Positions 1 through 8,922 are shown, counted from the stretch's first letter. The stretch is 64,000 nt of DNA from Maricaulis sp017643475 (GCF_047123815.1 NZ_CP138920.1:248001-312000), one strand, 5' to 3'. Program-made: numbers and translations. The notes: generated from the sequence alone by a model not told the origin.

Positions 1-1
1 C

Positions 2-205
2 TATGCGCTCGCGCCGGGCTGGATCAACACCCGCATGGCACCGCAAAATGCTGCAGGAATTGCTGCAGCAAGTTCGGAAATCCCCATCGGTCGCATGGCC
101 GAGCCGGAGGAAATTGCCGCCATGTGCGCTTTCCTCGGCTCGGGAGCCTGCGCCAGCGCCACAGGCTCCTGCATCGACATCAATGGTGCGAGCTACGTGC
201 GCTGA
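2..205 (+). CDS. SDR family oxidoreductase, C-terminal fragment (cut by window edge)
   Basis: Only the last 67 codons are inside the window; the reading frame is open from base 2 to the TGA at 203-205. The translation contains YALAPGWINTRMA, then GRMAEPEEIAAMCAFLGS, and ends ATGSCIDINGASYVR. This is the usual end of classical short-chain dehydrogenases: the PGxxxT segment after the active site, the R-x-x-EPEEIA helix and the final GxxxxxNG strand. The catalytic Tyr-Lys and the nucleotide-binding region lie outside the window, so substrate and cofactor cannot be inferred. Its stop codon abuts the stop of the convergent S9 peptidase pseudogene with no gap. Confidence 0.85.
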   Translation, partial: YALAPGWINTRMAPQNAAGIAAASSEIPIGRMAEPEEIAAMCAFLGSGACASATGSCIDINGASYVR

Positions 206-2219
206 TCACTCTTCCCGGGTCAACAAGGCCTGCGCCAGCCCCGGCACATGCTGCGCGCCCTGCGGGATCGTCAGCGTGCTGCCATCCAGGGCATCGCCAA
301 AGGGCTCGGTCCGGCCGCCGAGACAGGCGGCAAAGAAATTCTCGGTGATCGCCATGGCCGCGCGGTTATTGGCCACGATGCGATTGCCATGCCCCTCGCC
401 CTCAAACAGCAGATAGGTGACCGGCTGGCCATTGCCGACCATGGCCGAGACAATCTGTTCGGACTCGGCCCGCGGCACGCGACTGTCCTCGGCCCCCTGA
501 CCGATCAGCAACGGAGCGGATATCCGGTGCGCCTCATAGAGCGGGGAATGGGCCCGGCTGAGGGCCTGCCCCTCTTGCGTCGTCGGATCGGCCACGCGGC
601 GGCGGTACTCCGCCAGGAAGGCTGTCCAGTATTCCGGCAGGGAATCGTAGAGGGTCGTCAGGTCCGTACTCGCGGCCCCCGCCGCCCCGCAAGCGAATTC
701 GTCCGGTGTGTTCGACAGTGTTCTAAGGACCATATAACCCCCAAAGGATGCGCCCCAGATACCGATCCGGTCCTGTTAGGCGATGCCAGCCTCGACAGCC
801 CAGCGGGAGGCGTCGATGACGTCGTTCTGGATGACGCCGCCCCATTCCCGATCACCCGCATTGAGCCAGGCCTTGCCGTAACCGGTCGAGCCCCGGAAGT
901 TCGGTGACAGCACCGCATATCCCCGATCGGCCAGCGATCGCTGCCACGGATCGAAGGCCTCATGCGACTGGTCCCAGGGGCCACCATGCGGCATGACGAT
1001 CATCGGAACCGGCGTGTCAGGCCTGCCATCGCCATCCCTGTCGGAACCATGCGGCAGAGTCAGCCAGGCGATCATTTCCTGTCCGTCCCGGGTGGTGATG
1101 CGTTCGGCCTGTTTGGCGGTGAACTCATATCCGGCAAGATCCGGATAGATATCTATCAGATGGCTGATCTCGCCGGACGCGCGAACCACACGGATATAGG
1201 CGGACGGCGCCGAGCCTGTGACGTAGAGTGTGAACGCCTCTCCATCCGCGCTCCAGGCCTCGAAATCAACCCGGCCGTCCAGCTCGCCAAGACGTTCAAA
1301 CAGCGCCTCGTCAGAGGCCTCGACCGCTTCCCAGACCTTGCCAGCGTAATCATGCGCATAGGCCAGCGGGTGACCGGTGTGCGGATCGGTGATGACTTCG
1401 ACGATGTCAGCCCGATCATTACTTGTAAGGGCGCGGCTCGCGCCTGTCTCAAGGTTCATGGCCACCAGCGCGCTGGTATTGCGGCCGGTCGTATCTAGCA
1501 GATAGATCTCGTCGGCTTCTGCAGACACGGACAGAAGCTCGAACCCGCGGGTGTCTTCGTAGGCAATCTCGGCCAGCGCGCGCGGTTCGGCCTCCAGCGC
1601 ATCCAGACGGAAATCCCCGGTGTCGGGATACACGCGAACACCGATGCGCGGCACGAGGTCCGTACCAACCAGGAAGTTCGCATACCCCGCCTCGTTCAAC
1701 AGAATACGCGACCGCTCTCCGGTGAGAATATTCACCTTGAAAAGATCCGAGTGCGCTGGGTCGCGCTCGTTGGACGAGATCACGACATGATCGCGATCCT
1801 GCACCGACGCCGCCAGAACGCTGGCCCGTTCGCCTTCACCCGGCGTCAGATCGACCAGACCTCCGCTGCGCGGAAACCCGCCAGCGCTCATCGCCTGAGT
1901 TGTCACCGATGATCAGGATCACATCGGGATTGGCGCTCCAGATGAATTGCGGAACCGAGGCACCAGCAGGCGTGACCGGGCGAGCGCCCCTGTTACCGTC
2001 GCGGGAAGCCATCCAGATGGCCGGTACGCCCTGATGTTCAGCCGACCAGGCGTAACGCCTTCCATCGGCCGACAACGCCGCATCGTAACGCGTATTGTCC
2101 GAAAAGAGCGCCGCCCTCGGGATGAGCTCATCCTGGGCTTGGACATCGGAATCAAGGCCACAAGCCACCAGTCCGGTCGCGAGAAGCACCGGAATAATTC
2201 CGCCTCGATTAAGGGGCAT
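206..2219 (-). pseudogene. S9 family (prolyl oligopeptidase-like) serine peptidase, broken by a frameshift and an in-frame stop
   Basis: Three pieces together make one S9 peptidase. The N-terminal piece (2219 down to about 1840) starts after a good ribosome site (AGGAGAG) and has a lipoprotein signal ending LVAC, followed by beta-propeller-like sequence (SADGRRYAWS, DERWRV). Around 1870-1900 the frame changes by +1, and propeller sequence continues (VDLTPGEGERA) to about 780. A TAA at 776-778 then interrupts the same frame just before the hydrolase nucleophile motif IGIWGASFGGYM. The rest of the hydrolase domain, with the acid and His regions (GQGAEDSRVP, GEGHGN), continues to 206. S9 enzymes release peptides or acylated amino acids, here probably outside the inner membrane. 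Two independent lesions make a true pseudogene more likely than one sequencing error, but both calls depend on read accuracy. The gene lies 9 bases downstream of the tetR gene and is probably cotranscribed with it. Confidence 0.85.
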
Positions 2220-2228
2220 TTGTCTCTC

Positions 2229-2861
2229 CTAGGGATCGCGACCGAAGATCATACGGTTGGCAATCAACCGCAGGTCTGCGCGTAGCTGTTCAAGGTCCAG
2301 CGCCGTGCGCTCAGCCGGCTTATCCGGCGCCACAACGATCTGGTCCTTGCTGATTGAAATCACGTATTCCACCGCACGGCGGATCCGACCTGCTCTGGAG
2401 CCGCGCTCATCGTCCGGGCAAGCCGCCAGCAGATAGTCGACGACACGCTGTTTGTGATCGCGAACCTCGGCCAGGACCTCGTGGGTCGGAGCTCCACCCG
2501 TCAGCCAGTGACGGATAATGAAACTGCGCAAGACACCCGCATTCCGGGAGTGCAAATCGACAAAGGCGTCCACAAACGCGCCGATCCGCTCGGACAGCCC
2601 TGTTTCGCCCTGCGCGTCGAGCTTCTCTACCAACATTTTATCCCGCCGCGCCTGGTATCGGGCGTGCACGGCGTCCATCAGCTGTTCGCGATTGGCAAAG
2701 CGGCCGTAAAGCCCGCCGACCGACACGCCCGCAGCCTCGGCAATGCCAGGCATGGACAACTCGCCGTACGGGTCAGCGTTCAGCAAACGCTCCAAAGCGT
2801 CGAGAATGCTCTCCTGGGTCCGCAGACTGCGCGCCTGCCTCGGTGTCATGATCATATCCAT
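2229..2861 (-). CDS. TetR family transcriptional regulator
   Basis: A 210-residue protein with an N-terminal TetR DNA-binding domain: RTQESILDALERLL, then AEAAGVSVGGLYGRFANREQLMDAV, the helix-turn-helix with its G-x-x-Y-x-R/H-F signature at about residues 45-65. The remainder is a helical ligand-binding domain typical of the family (usual length about 200). A few alternative Met codons exist near the start (MDMIMTPRQ), so the start may shift by a few codons. It is first in an apparent two-gene unit with the broken S9 peptidase. A strong inverted repeat lies directly upstream (2877-2898), consistent with autorepression. The ligand is not predictable from sequence. Confidence 0.93.
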   Translation of the reverse strand: MDMIMTPRQARSLRTQESILDALERLLNADPYGELSMPGIAEAAGVSVGGLYGRFANREQLMDAVHARYQARRDKMLVEKLDAQGETGLSERIGAFVDAFVDLHSRNAGVLRSFIIRHWLTGGAPTHEVLAEVRDHKQRVVDYLLAACPDDERGSRAGRIRRAVEYVISISKDQIVVAPDKPAERTALDLEQLRADLRLIANRMIFGRDP

Positions 2862-2876
2862 GCCAGCAAAATGCCG

Positions 2877-2898
2877 AATTCGAATTCGGATTCGAATT
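2877..2898. promoter_or_regulatory. Inverted repeat, candidate TetR operator
   Basis: Perfect 9-base arms AATTCGAAT and ATTCGAATT flank a 4-base centre (TCGG). The site is 15 bases upstream of the tetR start codon. TetR proteins commonly repress their own promoter by binding such palindromes, so this is the best operator candidate for the 2229-2861 regulator. The assignment is by position and symmetry only. Confidence 0.6.
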
Positions 2899-2951
2899 AG
2901 AAATGCGTCAGATTGCTAGCGGGCTTGAACGAACGTCGCTGATGGGTCGCG

Positions 2952-3350
2952 TCAGTCTTCGTCGTCAAGCTTGTCCGCTTCACGGTCCATTCGACCGGAC
3001 TGGAACTCGCCGAACACCACGACCAGGACAAGAACCATGCTGGCAACGGATTTTGCGGTCGTGTCCGTTTCAATGCCAAACACCTCAACCAGGCGAAAGC
3101 CGAGGGCCGAGGCCAGGACGGCTCCTGCTCCCACCATGGCTGCCCGGGTCCGGATCAACGACCGCTCGCGCGCCGCAGCAGATTGCGAGTTGCGACGAGC
3201 GACCCGGAAGATCACTGCCCCGGCAAGCGGCAGGAAGACCAGCGACAAAACTGCCCTGCTCCAGCTGGCGGGTTCAAGCACCAACAGGGTCACAGACAGC
3301 AGCGCGACGCCCAGAGCGACCAGCAGAACGATGGGGGAAAAGAGCCTCAT
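2952..3350 (-). CDS. Small integral membrane protein, unknown function
   Basis: A 132-residue protein with four hydrophobic segments (about residues 5-25, 33-48, 70-85 and 97-113), basic loops between them (RVARRN, RERSLIRTR) and an acidic hydrophilic tail (READKLDDED). I do not recognise a named family. It begins two bases after the stop of the D-aminoacylase-like gene and follows the BASS transporter, so it is the third gene of that operon; a partner of the transporter or a general envelope role are both possible. Confidence 0.7.
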   Translation of the reverse strand: MRLFSPIVLLVALGVALLSVTLLVLEPASWSRAVLSLVFLPLAGAVIFRVARRNSQSAAARERSLIRTRAAMVGAGAVLASALGFRLVEVFGIETDTTAKSVASMVLVLVVVFGEFQSGRMDREADKLDDED

Positions 3351-3352
3351 GA

Positions 3353-5128
3353 TTATTCCGCTGCCACAACAGCTGGTTGCCCGGCCCGATAGAGGCGCCC
3401 AGGCTTGGCGCCGGTGAGCCGCCCCTCCTCCATGACGACATCACCGGCGACAATCGTCGCCGTGTAACCGCGCGCGCCCTGCAACAGGCGCTGACCACCG
3501 GCCGGCAGGTCCTGTTCCATGTGCGGCGGTTCCATCTGCAGGCGGTCAAGGTCGATGATATTGATGTCCGCCTTGAGACCTTCCCGGAGATAGCCACGGT
3601 CGGACATGCCCAGGTAATCGGCCTGCGCCCCGGTCAGCATGCGGATCACGGTTGGAAGATCGAGCTTGCGCCCTCGCGAGCGGTCCCGCGTCCAGTGTGT
3701 GATCATATAGGTCGGCATGGAAGCATCGCAGACCGTGCCCACATGCGCGCCGCCATCAGACAGGCCGTAGAGCGCCTGCGGGTGCTCCATCATCTTGAGC
3801 ACATTGTCGTAATTGAGCTCAGTATAGTTATAGAGCGGCAGGTAGATCAGCTCCTTGCCATCCCGTTCCAGCAGGGTGTCGTAGATGATCTCCATCAACG
3901 GCTTGCCTTCGGCACGCGCCCGCGCGGCCAACGAATTCTCCGCTGGCTGCTCGTAATCCGGAGGGTTGCCGATCTGGAAGAACTTCTCGGCCACCATCTC
4001 GATATGCTCCATGAGAAGGTCAGCGAGCGGCGGGATGGACGAGCCGGGGCCGGAGAGCTTGTCGGTCTTCTCAGAGAGGACTTTCGCCTTGAACGCCGAG
4101 TCTTTCATTTTCGCCACGCGTTCGGCCAGGGGCAAATCCGCAATGCTCTTGTAGGTCGGATAACCCATGAAGGGATGGAAAGTGCAGTTGAAGCCGAGGA
4201 AAACGCCGATCGCACGCGGCGCGACCTGCATGCGCGCATCCACACCCTCGTCCTTGAGCTTTTCCGACCGGCTGATCAGTTTGAGCCATTGATCCGGCGC
4301 GAAATCACGCTGCATGAGAGAAAAGGAAAACGGTCGCCCGGAAGCCTTGGCGTAATCGGCGACGATGGACCATTCCTCATCAAAATCCGCCTCACCACGT
4401 TCGAGATTGAAATCGGAAACCGCCTGTACGACACCAAAATCCAGCCCTTCGAAGGCCCGGGCTATCCCGGTGAGTTCATCACGCGTGGCTTCCGAGGACG
4501 GCGTCCAGTCACCATCGGCGGTCTTGTGGACGTCAGAACGGCCCGTAGCAAACCCGATAGCGCCTGCCTGCAGCGCTTCCCGGGTCAAACGGCGCATTTC
4601 CTCGATGTCCTCACCCGTCGCATGTTCGGAAAAGACAGCGCGGTCGCCCATCACATAAACCCGCAGCGGGTCGTGCGGCATCATGGCGGCGATATCGATC
4701 GTGCGCGGCATCTTGTCGAGCGCATCGAGATAGTCCGGGAAACTCTCCCAATCCCAGGTCAGCCCCTCATGCAGCGCCGTGCCGGGGATGTCCTCGACAC
4801 CTTCCATCAGCTTGATCAGCTTGTCGTGGTCGGCCTCGCGCACAGGGGCAAATCCAACACCGCAATTGCCCATCACCGCCGTAGTCACACCGTGGTCGAT
4901 AGAGGGCCGAAGCTCCTCATCCCAGCTCGCCTGACCGTCATAATGCGTGTGGATATCGACAAAGCCCGGTGTAACGATCTTGCCGGCAGCGTCGATCTCC
5001 CGCGTCGCTTGGCCACTCACATCACCGATCTGGACAATCCTGCCGTCCTTGATGGCGATGTCAGCTTCACAGGGCTCGGTGCCAGTGCCGTCGAACAGCT
5101 TGCCGCCGCGAATAACCAGATCGAACAT
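3353..5128 (-). CDS. N-acyl-D-amino-acid deacylase family amidohydrolase
   Basis: A 591-residue metal-dependent hydrolase of the D-aminoacylase/dihydroorotase-like amidohydrolase group. The start (IRGGKLFDGTG, DIAIKDGRI) is the usual beta-sandwich, followed by the metal-binding GFVDIHTHYDGQ (His60, His62) and VMGNCGVGF with Cys89, the bridging Cys seen in D-aminoacylases. Late motifs DGGAHV and the C-terminal GLKADINIIDLDRL complete the barrel and sandwich. Family members hydrolyse the amide of N-acyl amino acids; many close relatives have no tested substrate. A good GGAGG lies 5 bases before the ATG. It follows the BASS transporter by 18-19 bases, so import of an amide-conjugated carboxylate followed by its hydrolysis is a reasonable inference. 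No signal peptide, so cytoplasmic. Confidence 0.9.
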   Translation of the reverse strand: MFDLVIRGGKLFDGTGTEPCEADIAIKDGRIVQIGDVSGQATREIDAAGKIVTPGFVDIHTHYDGQASWDEELRPSIDHGVTTAVMGNCGVGFAPVREADHDKLIKLMEGVEDIPGTALHEGLTWDWESFPDYLDALDKMPRTIDIAAMMPHDPLRVYVMGDRAVFSEHATGEDIEEMRRLTREALQAGAIGFATGRSDVHKTADGDWTPSSEATRDELTGIARAFEGLDFGVVQAVSDFNLERGEADFDEEWSIVADYAKASGRPFSFSLMQRDFAPDQWLKLISRSEKLKDEGVDARMQVAPRAIGVFLGFNCTFHPFMGYPTYKSIADLPLAERVAKMKDSAFKAKVLSEKTDKLSGPGSSIPPLADLLMEHIEMVAEKFFQIGNPPDYEQPAENSLAARARAEGKPLMEIIYDTLLERDGKELIYLPLYNYTELNYDNVLKMMEHPQALYGLSDGGAHVGTVCDASMPTYMITHWTRDRSRGRKLDLPTVIRMLTGAQADYLGMSDRGYLREGLKADINIIDLDRLQMEPPHMEQDLPAGGQRLLQGARGYTATIVAGDVVMEEGRLTGAKPGRLYRAGQPAVVAAE

Positions 5129-5146
5129 GAATGCCTCCCGTCAAAT

Positions 5147-6076
5147 TCACGATATCCGCGTGTTCTTGGTCAGCTGGTCGTAACCGCGGAAAAGCCCGAC
5201 CAGCACAAATCCTGCCGTAATGTGCCACACGCCCCAAAGCGCGGTTACGGCAACGGCACCGCCTACACCACCAAATTGCGACAACAGGAGCAAGAGCCCC
5301 AGCCCGGCATTCTGTATCCCAACCTCGAAGGTCAGCGAACGCACCTTGGGCCCCGCCAGCCTCATCGCCACAGCGGCGAGAGCCCCGGCAGCAAAGGCGA
5401 CTGCATTATGCGTCATGACCAGCGGAATGAGATTGTGGTCCGGTGAAAACAGGACATCGCGATTGGTATAGCCACCGACCAGGATCAGCCCGACCAGGAT
5501 GGAAAAGGCAACCGGCGTCAGATAGCGCTTCATCACTGCCGCCAAATCCGTTTTCCAGTGCGCCAGCGACATGCCGCACACCAGTGGCAGGGCAAGCAGG
5601 CCCGCGGTCTGCACCAGGAAGATCGTCGGGTCGACATCAAGCGTATCGACCAGGGCGGAGGTGGGGCCGTATTGATTCGCCCAGAACAGGATTGAGACCG
5701 GGGTAACCAGCGCGGCAGAGACGCTGGAAATGGCGGTCAGGGAGACTGAATAGGCGGTATCACCGCGCGAAAAGAGTGTCAGCGCGTTGGAAACATTTCC
5801 GCCCGGACAACTGGCGACGACGATCATGCCGAGCGCGACGCCGGGCGCCGGGTTGAGCATCATGATCAGCCCGAGCGTCAGGAGCGGCAAGCCAAGGACC
5901 TGGGCCGCCACGCCGCCGGCAACCGCCCCGGGCTCTTTCTTCAAGTCGATGAAATCCTGAAACTTTAGACCGAGCGCCACGGTGAACATCATCACCATGA
6001 GGCTGACGGACATGATCAGCTGGAATGTGGGGCTCAGCTCAACCGTGAGCGTGTCTACCCCTAAGCCATCAAGCAA
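5147..6076 (-). CDS. Bile acid:sodium symporter family (BASS) transporter
   Basis: A 309-residue integral membrane protein with about 9-10 hydrophobic helices. Family features include the early MMFTVALGLKFQDF segment, the PGGNVSNALTLFSRGD motif (sodium-site crossover region) and EVGIQNAGLGLLLLLSQF near the C-terminus. BASS proteins import organic anions with sodium, and substrates range from bile acids to pantoate and pyruvate. The frame is open further upstream (to 6097), but I choose the TTG at 6074-6076 because a strong GGGGGAG lies about 5 bases before it. It heads an operon with the amidohydrolase and a small membrane protein, so the substrate may be the amide or its product. Substrate specificity cannot be read from the sequence. 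Confidence 0.9.
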   Translation of the reverse strand: MLDGLGVDTLTVELSPTFQLIMSVSLMVMMFTVALGLKFQDFIDLKKEPGAVAGGVAAQVLGLPLLTLGLIMMLNPAPGVALGMIVVASCPGGNVSNALTLFSRGDTAYSVSLTAISSVSAALVTPVSILFWANQYGPTSALVDTLDVDPTIFLVQTAGLLALPLVCGMSLAHWKTDLAAVMKRYLTPVAFSILVGLILVGGYTNRDVLFSPDHNLIPLVMTHNAVAFAAGALAAVAMRLAGPKVRSLTFEVGIQNAGLGLLLLLSQFGGVGGAVAVTALWGVWHITAGFVLVGLFRGYDQLTKNTRIS

Positions 6077-6350
6077 GTCCTCTCCCCCGGAAACCAACCG
6101 TAAACTTTGTCGATATTTTTATCGTTTCTCTCACCGTCACATCTGGTATCGGCATAAGATCATTTTTGGGTCGCATTAATTTCACAACCCTGTATCTTTA
6201 CTGCACGTGACGGACCAACCTGCAAGCTGTTTGTCACCTCACTTTCGTGCGGGGAAGGGAGTGCTCGGGTAGGCTGCTTTTAGGAGCGGCTTGATTCGAA
6301 CTTTTTGGAGGAGCGGCGTATCAACGCCTTAGTCTTTGGGGACTATTGGT

Positions 6351-6818
6351 ATGGGACGGAAACGTTTCGATGAAATGCCTTGCGCTATCGCGCAAACACT
6401 CAATCAAGTCGGCGATTGGTGGACACTGTTGATCGTAAGAGACGCTATGAAAGGTGCCCGTCGTTTCAGTGATTTCCACGAAAGTACCGGCATTGCGAAG
6501 AACATTCTCACGGACCGGCTCAACAAGCTGGTCGAAAACGGGATCATGACCCGCGAGGAAGTCGGCGTTCGTGGCCAGCGTCAGGAATACGTCCTGACCG
6601 ACCGTGGTGAAGCGCTGTTCCCGATCCTGATCGCCATGCAGCAGTGGGGCGACCGCTGGATCTACGGAAATGAATCCCTGCCCTGCGTTCTTTATGACAA
6701 GCGCAACGGCCAGGAACTTTCCCCGGTCGCAGTTGCCAATGAGAGCGGCGACGAAGTGACCCATCACTTCCTCGGCATGCGCGACTGCGGACAGGATGAG
6801 ATGCTGGAAACCGACTAG
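6351..6818 (+). CDS. HxlR family winged-helix transcriptional regulator
   Basis: A 155-residue protein with the HxlR domain over residues 8-100: CAIAQTLNQVGDWWTLLIVRDAM, then RRFSDFHESTGIAKNILTDRLNKLVENGIM and the wing VGVRGQRQEYVLTDRG. Cys11 sits where many HxlR/HypR proteins have a redox- or thiol-reactive Cys. The longer frame from a TTG at 6336 is less likely, because a GGGGA element lies about 9 bases before the ATG at 6351. The gene stands alone, divergent from the BASS transporter operon and followed by a clear terminator. It may control the divergent operon, but nothing in the sequence proves it. Confidence 0.92.
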   Translation: MGRKRFDEMPCAIAQTLNQVGDWWTLLIVRDAMKGARRFSDFHESTGIAKNILTDRLNKLVENGIMTREEVGVRGQRQEYVLTDRGEALFPILIAMQQWGDRWIYGNESLPCVLYDKRNGQELSPVAVANESGDEVTHHFLGMRDCGQDEMLETD

Positions 6819-6842
6819 TCCGGTCTCACATCAACTCCAAAC

Positions 6843-6876
6843 AAGGCCGGGCGAGTTTCGCACCGGCCTTTTCTTT
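6843..6876 (+). terminator. Rho-independent terminator after the HxlR gene
   Basis: Stem AAGGCCGG pairs with CCGGCCTT around a 12-base loop and is followed by TTCTTT. It lies 25 bases after the HxlR stop codon. Confidence 0.85.
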
Positions 6877-7035
6877 CGCCTGAGAGGCGACACCGGACCC
6901 TCCATATATTGTTTCACGCGAGTAAGCTCGCTAACATAAACGCGGCGCACACGCAGCGTGGATGCCTATCCGTTCGGGCTGCGGCAATTTGAAATCCATC
7001 TTTCAACTCGCCATGCGACAAAGGGGAGACCACAC

Positions 7036-7353
7036 ATGATTTTGACAACACTCGCGATGAGCACAGCCCTGCTGCAGGCAGATGCCAGCGCCCTGCTCGA
7101 AAATGCCCTGCAGGTTTCCAGCTCCCAGGGCAGCTATGTCACCTATTTCAACCCGGACGGCACCTATACGACCAATGTCGGCATTTCAGGCACCTGGGAG
7201 ATCCGGGGCGCTGAAATCTGCGTGGTCCGTTCGACCGGCGAAAGCGGCTGCGCGCCGCTACAGGACGGTGTCAGCCTCGGCGACAGCTGGGAAGGCACCA
7301 ATGCCGCGACCGGCGAGACCGTGACCTATACGATCGTGGCCCGCGACAGCTAG
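7036..7353 (+). CDS. Small exported protein of unknown function
   Basis: A 105-residue protein. The ATG at 7036 is preceded by GGGGAG at a spacing of 7, so the in-frame extension from 6958 is not used. The first 20 residues (ILTTLAMSTALLQADASA) look like a short signal peptide. The mature part is rich in Thr, Ser and Gly with alternating hydrophobic residues (YVTYFNPDGTYTTNV, GTWEIRGAEICVV, ETVTYTIVARD), suggesting a small beta-barrel or beta-sandwich, with two Cys that could form a disulfide. I recognise no family. It is monocistronic, ending at a terminator. Confidence 0.75.
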   Translation: MILTTLAMSTALLQADASALLENALQVSSSQGSYVTYFNPDGTYTTNVGISGTWEIRGAEICVVRSTGESGCAPLQDGVSLGDSWEGTNAATGETVTYTIVARDS

Positions 7354-7374
7354 CCTTCGCGTCAGGAACAAACT

Positions 7375-7405
7375 AAAGCCACCGGTTTCTGCCGGTGGCT
7401 TTTTC
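7375..7405 (+). terminator. Rho-independent terminator
   Basis: Stem AAAGCCACCGG (7375-7385) pairs with CCGGTGGCTTT (7392-7402) and is followed by a T run. It lies 21 bases after the stop of the small exported protein. Confidence 0.9.
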
Positions 7406-7518
7406 TGTGGGCGCAGCTTGCGTTCCAAGGTTGCTTTCCTGAGCCGAGCCGGATCGCGTGCTTCAATGACCGTGGTGCAGCCCCTGATATCTCAAGATAG
7501 GCCGTCACCACGCCTGGT

Positions 7519-7539
7519 CGGCGGCGGCTGCCGCCGCCG
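7519..7539. repeat. Very GC-rich hairpin without a T tract
   Basis: Perfect arms CGGCGGCGG and CCGCCGCCG around the loop CTG. It lies just beyond the stop of the M28 peptidase gene and 114 bases after the terminator of the convergent small gene. With no T tract on either strand it is not a standard intrinsic terminator; it may protect the 3' end of the M28 transcript. Confidence 0.6.
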
Positions 7540-7551
7540 CCCGATCCCGCA

Positions 7552-8922
7552 TTATTCGCCGAAGGAGCCGGCCGGCCCCGGGAAGACAACGGGCGTTTCC
7601 GAACCATCATGCGCCACGGCTGACACACCGAAATAATAGTTGTCGATCACAACATTCTCGAGCGTGAACTCGTCGGTCCGCCCGACAAAACGGCTGTGTG
7701 TCCATTGCGGCGCATCTGTCAGACGCCAGTGCACGCGGTAACCTGCGAGGTTCTCGGCGGCGCGGCCGTCTGCCAGGGTCCATCGGATATGGGTGGACGG
7801 TTGAACCGCCCCCGCGATCTCGACATTCGCCGGGATGGGCGGGGCGCCCGCAATCTGCGCCATTACAGCGACATTGAGCGAGGTCAGCTTGGCAGCGAAA
7901 TCGAAATCCACCCCGTCGATCGTATCACCGTAAACGCGACCATCCTCGGTCCGCAAATCCTGGTGCTGGCGATCATAATGCTCATTCGTTTCCATGATAC
8001 GCACGCCCGGCATGCCCGCCTCGTTGAACGGGCGGTGATGGCCACCGCGGCGGAAACGATCGAGGCGATAGACCATCATCACATCCAGATTGGGAATGTA
8101 CTGATCCGCTGTCCGGTCAACCATGCGTGCGAGATTGCGCGATGGGCTGTCCACCTCACCGCCGGTGAAGCGGCGCAGACGCGCTTCTTCCGGTGTTTCA
8201 GTGGCGCGCGTTCCTTCAGAAAAGACGCGGGCCGTGGTGTTATTGGTGACGCCATTGATACCGGTGATATTGCCGATCATGTCATTGTTCAGCACGGCCT
8301 TGATGCGCCAGCCATTATCCAGCGCGTGACTGGCGACAATGCCGCCGCCAAAGAGGCCCTGCTCCTCGCCAGACAGCCCGGCATAGGCGATCGTACCGGC
8401 GAACTGGTGCTGTGAAAGTACCCGCGCAGCCTCGATGACGCCGGCCATGCCAGAAGCATTGTCATTGGCGCCCGGACTGTTCGATGTGCCGTCCAGCGGA
8501 TCGGTGACACGACTGTCGATATCACCGGACATCACCACCATGCGATCCGGATCCAACGAACCGCGCTGGATGGCGATCACATTGACGATCTCGGTCGGCT
8601 CGGGAATACGCGGCTGGCCAAAGGTCGTGCCGGACACATACATGACCTCCAGACACCCGCCACAATCCGCAGAAATCCGCTCGAACTCGTCGAAGATCCA
8701 GCGGCGGGCCGCACCGATCCCGCGCGTGTCGCTCTCGGTTTCTGACAGGGTGTGACGCGTGCCAAACTCCGCCAGTGTCCGGATATCGGCTTCAATCCGG
8801 TCAGCTGAGACCGCGGCCACATAATCATGCACGGCCAGCACTTCCGATGGCGGTGCGTGCTGCGCTGACACCGGCGATGCCAGCAATGCCAGGCCGGACA
8901 ATAGACTGATGGACTTGATCAT
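7552..8922 (-). CDS. Secreted M28 family zinc aminopeptidase with C-terminal beta domain
   Basis: A 456-residue protein with a signal peptide (MIKSISLLSGLALLASPVSA, cut before QHA). The catalytic M28 domain spans about residues 35-350. It has GANDNASG with the bridging Asp154, SGEEQGLFGG with Glu186/Glu187, and a late His region (RRGGHHRPFNEAG, METNEHYD). The first zinc-ligand position is unusual: where most M28 enzymes have a His (GHxDS) this protein reads MSGDIDSR. The last 100 residues (IRWTLADG, LAGYRVHWRLTD, YYFGVSAVAHDG) resemble a fibronectin type III module. M28 enzymes remove N-terminal amino acids from peptides, here outside the cytoplasm. It is transcribed alone. Confidence 0.92.
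   Translation of the reverse strand: MIKSISLLSGLALLASPVSAQHAPPSEVLAVHDYVAAVSADRIEADIRTLAEFGTRHTLSETESDTRGIGAARRWIFDEFERISADCGGCLEVMYVSGTTFGQPRIPEPTEIVNVIAIQRGSLDPDRMVVMSGDIDSRVTDPLDGTSNSPGANDNASGMAGVIEAARVLSQHQFAGTIAYAGLSGEEQGLFGGGIVASHALDNGWRIKAVLNNDMIGNITGINGVTNNTTARVFSEGTRATETPEEARLRRFTGGEVDSPSRNLARMVDRTADQYIPNLDVMMVYRLDRFRRGGHHRPFNEAGMPGVRIMETNEHYDRQHQDLRTEDGRVYGDTIDGVDFDFAAKLTSLNVAVMAQIAGAPPIPANVEIAGAVQPSTHIRWTLADGRAAENLAGYRVHWRLTDAPQWTHSRFVGRTDEFTLENVVIDNYYFGVSAVAHDGSETPVVFPGPAGSFGE

Noticed and set aside
3377..5446. A long plus-strand open frame opposite the amidohydrolase and BASS genes
   Set aside because: It is the mirror of strongly supported genes and is open only because of GC-rich codon bias; its translation shows no domain or signal.
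7519..7539. The GC-rich hairpin as an intrinsic terminator
   Set aside because: No T tract follows on either strand.
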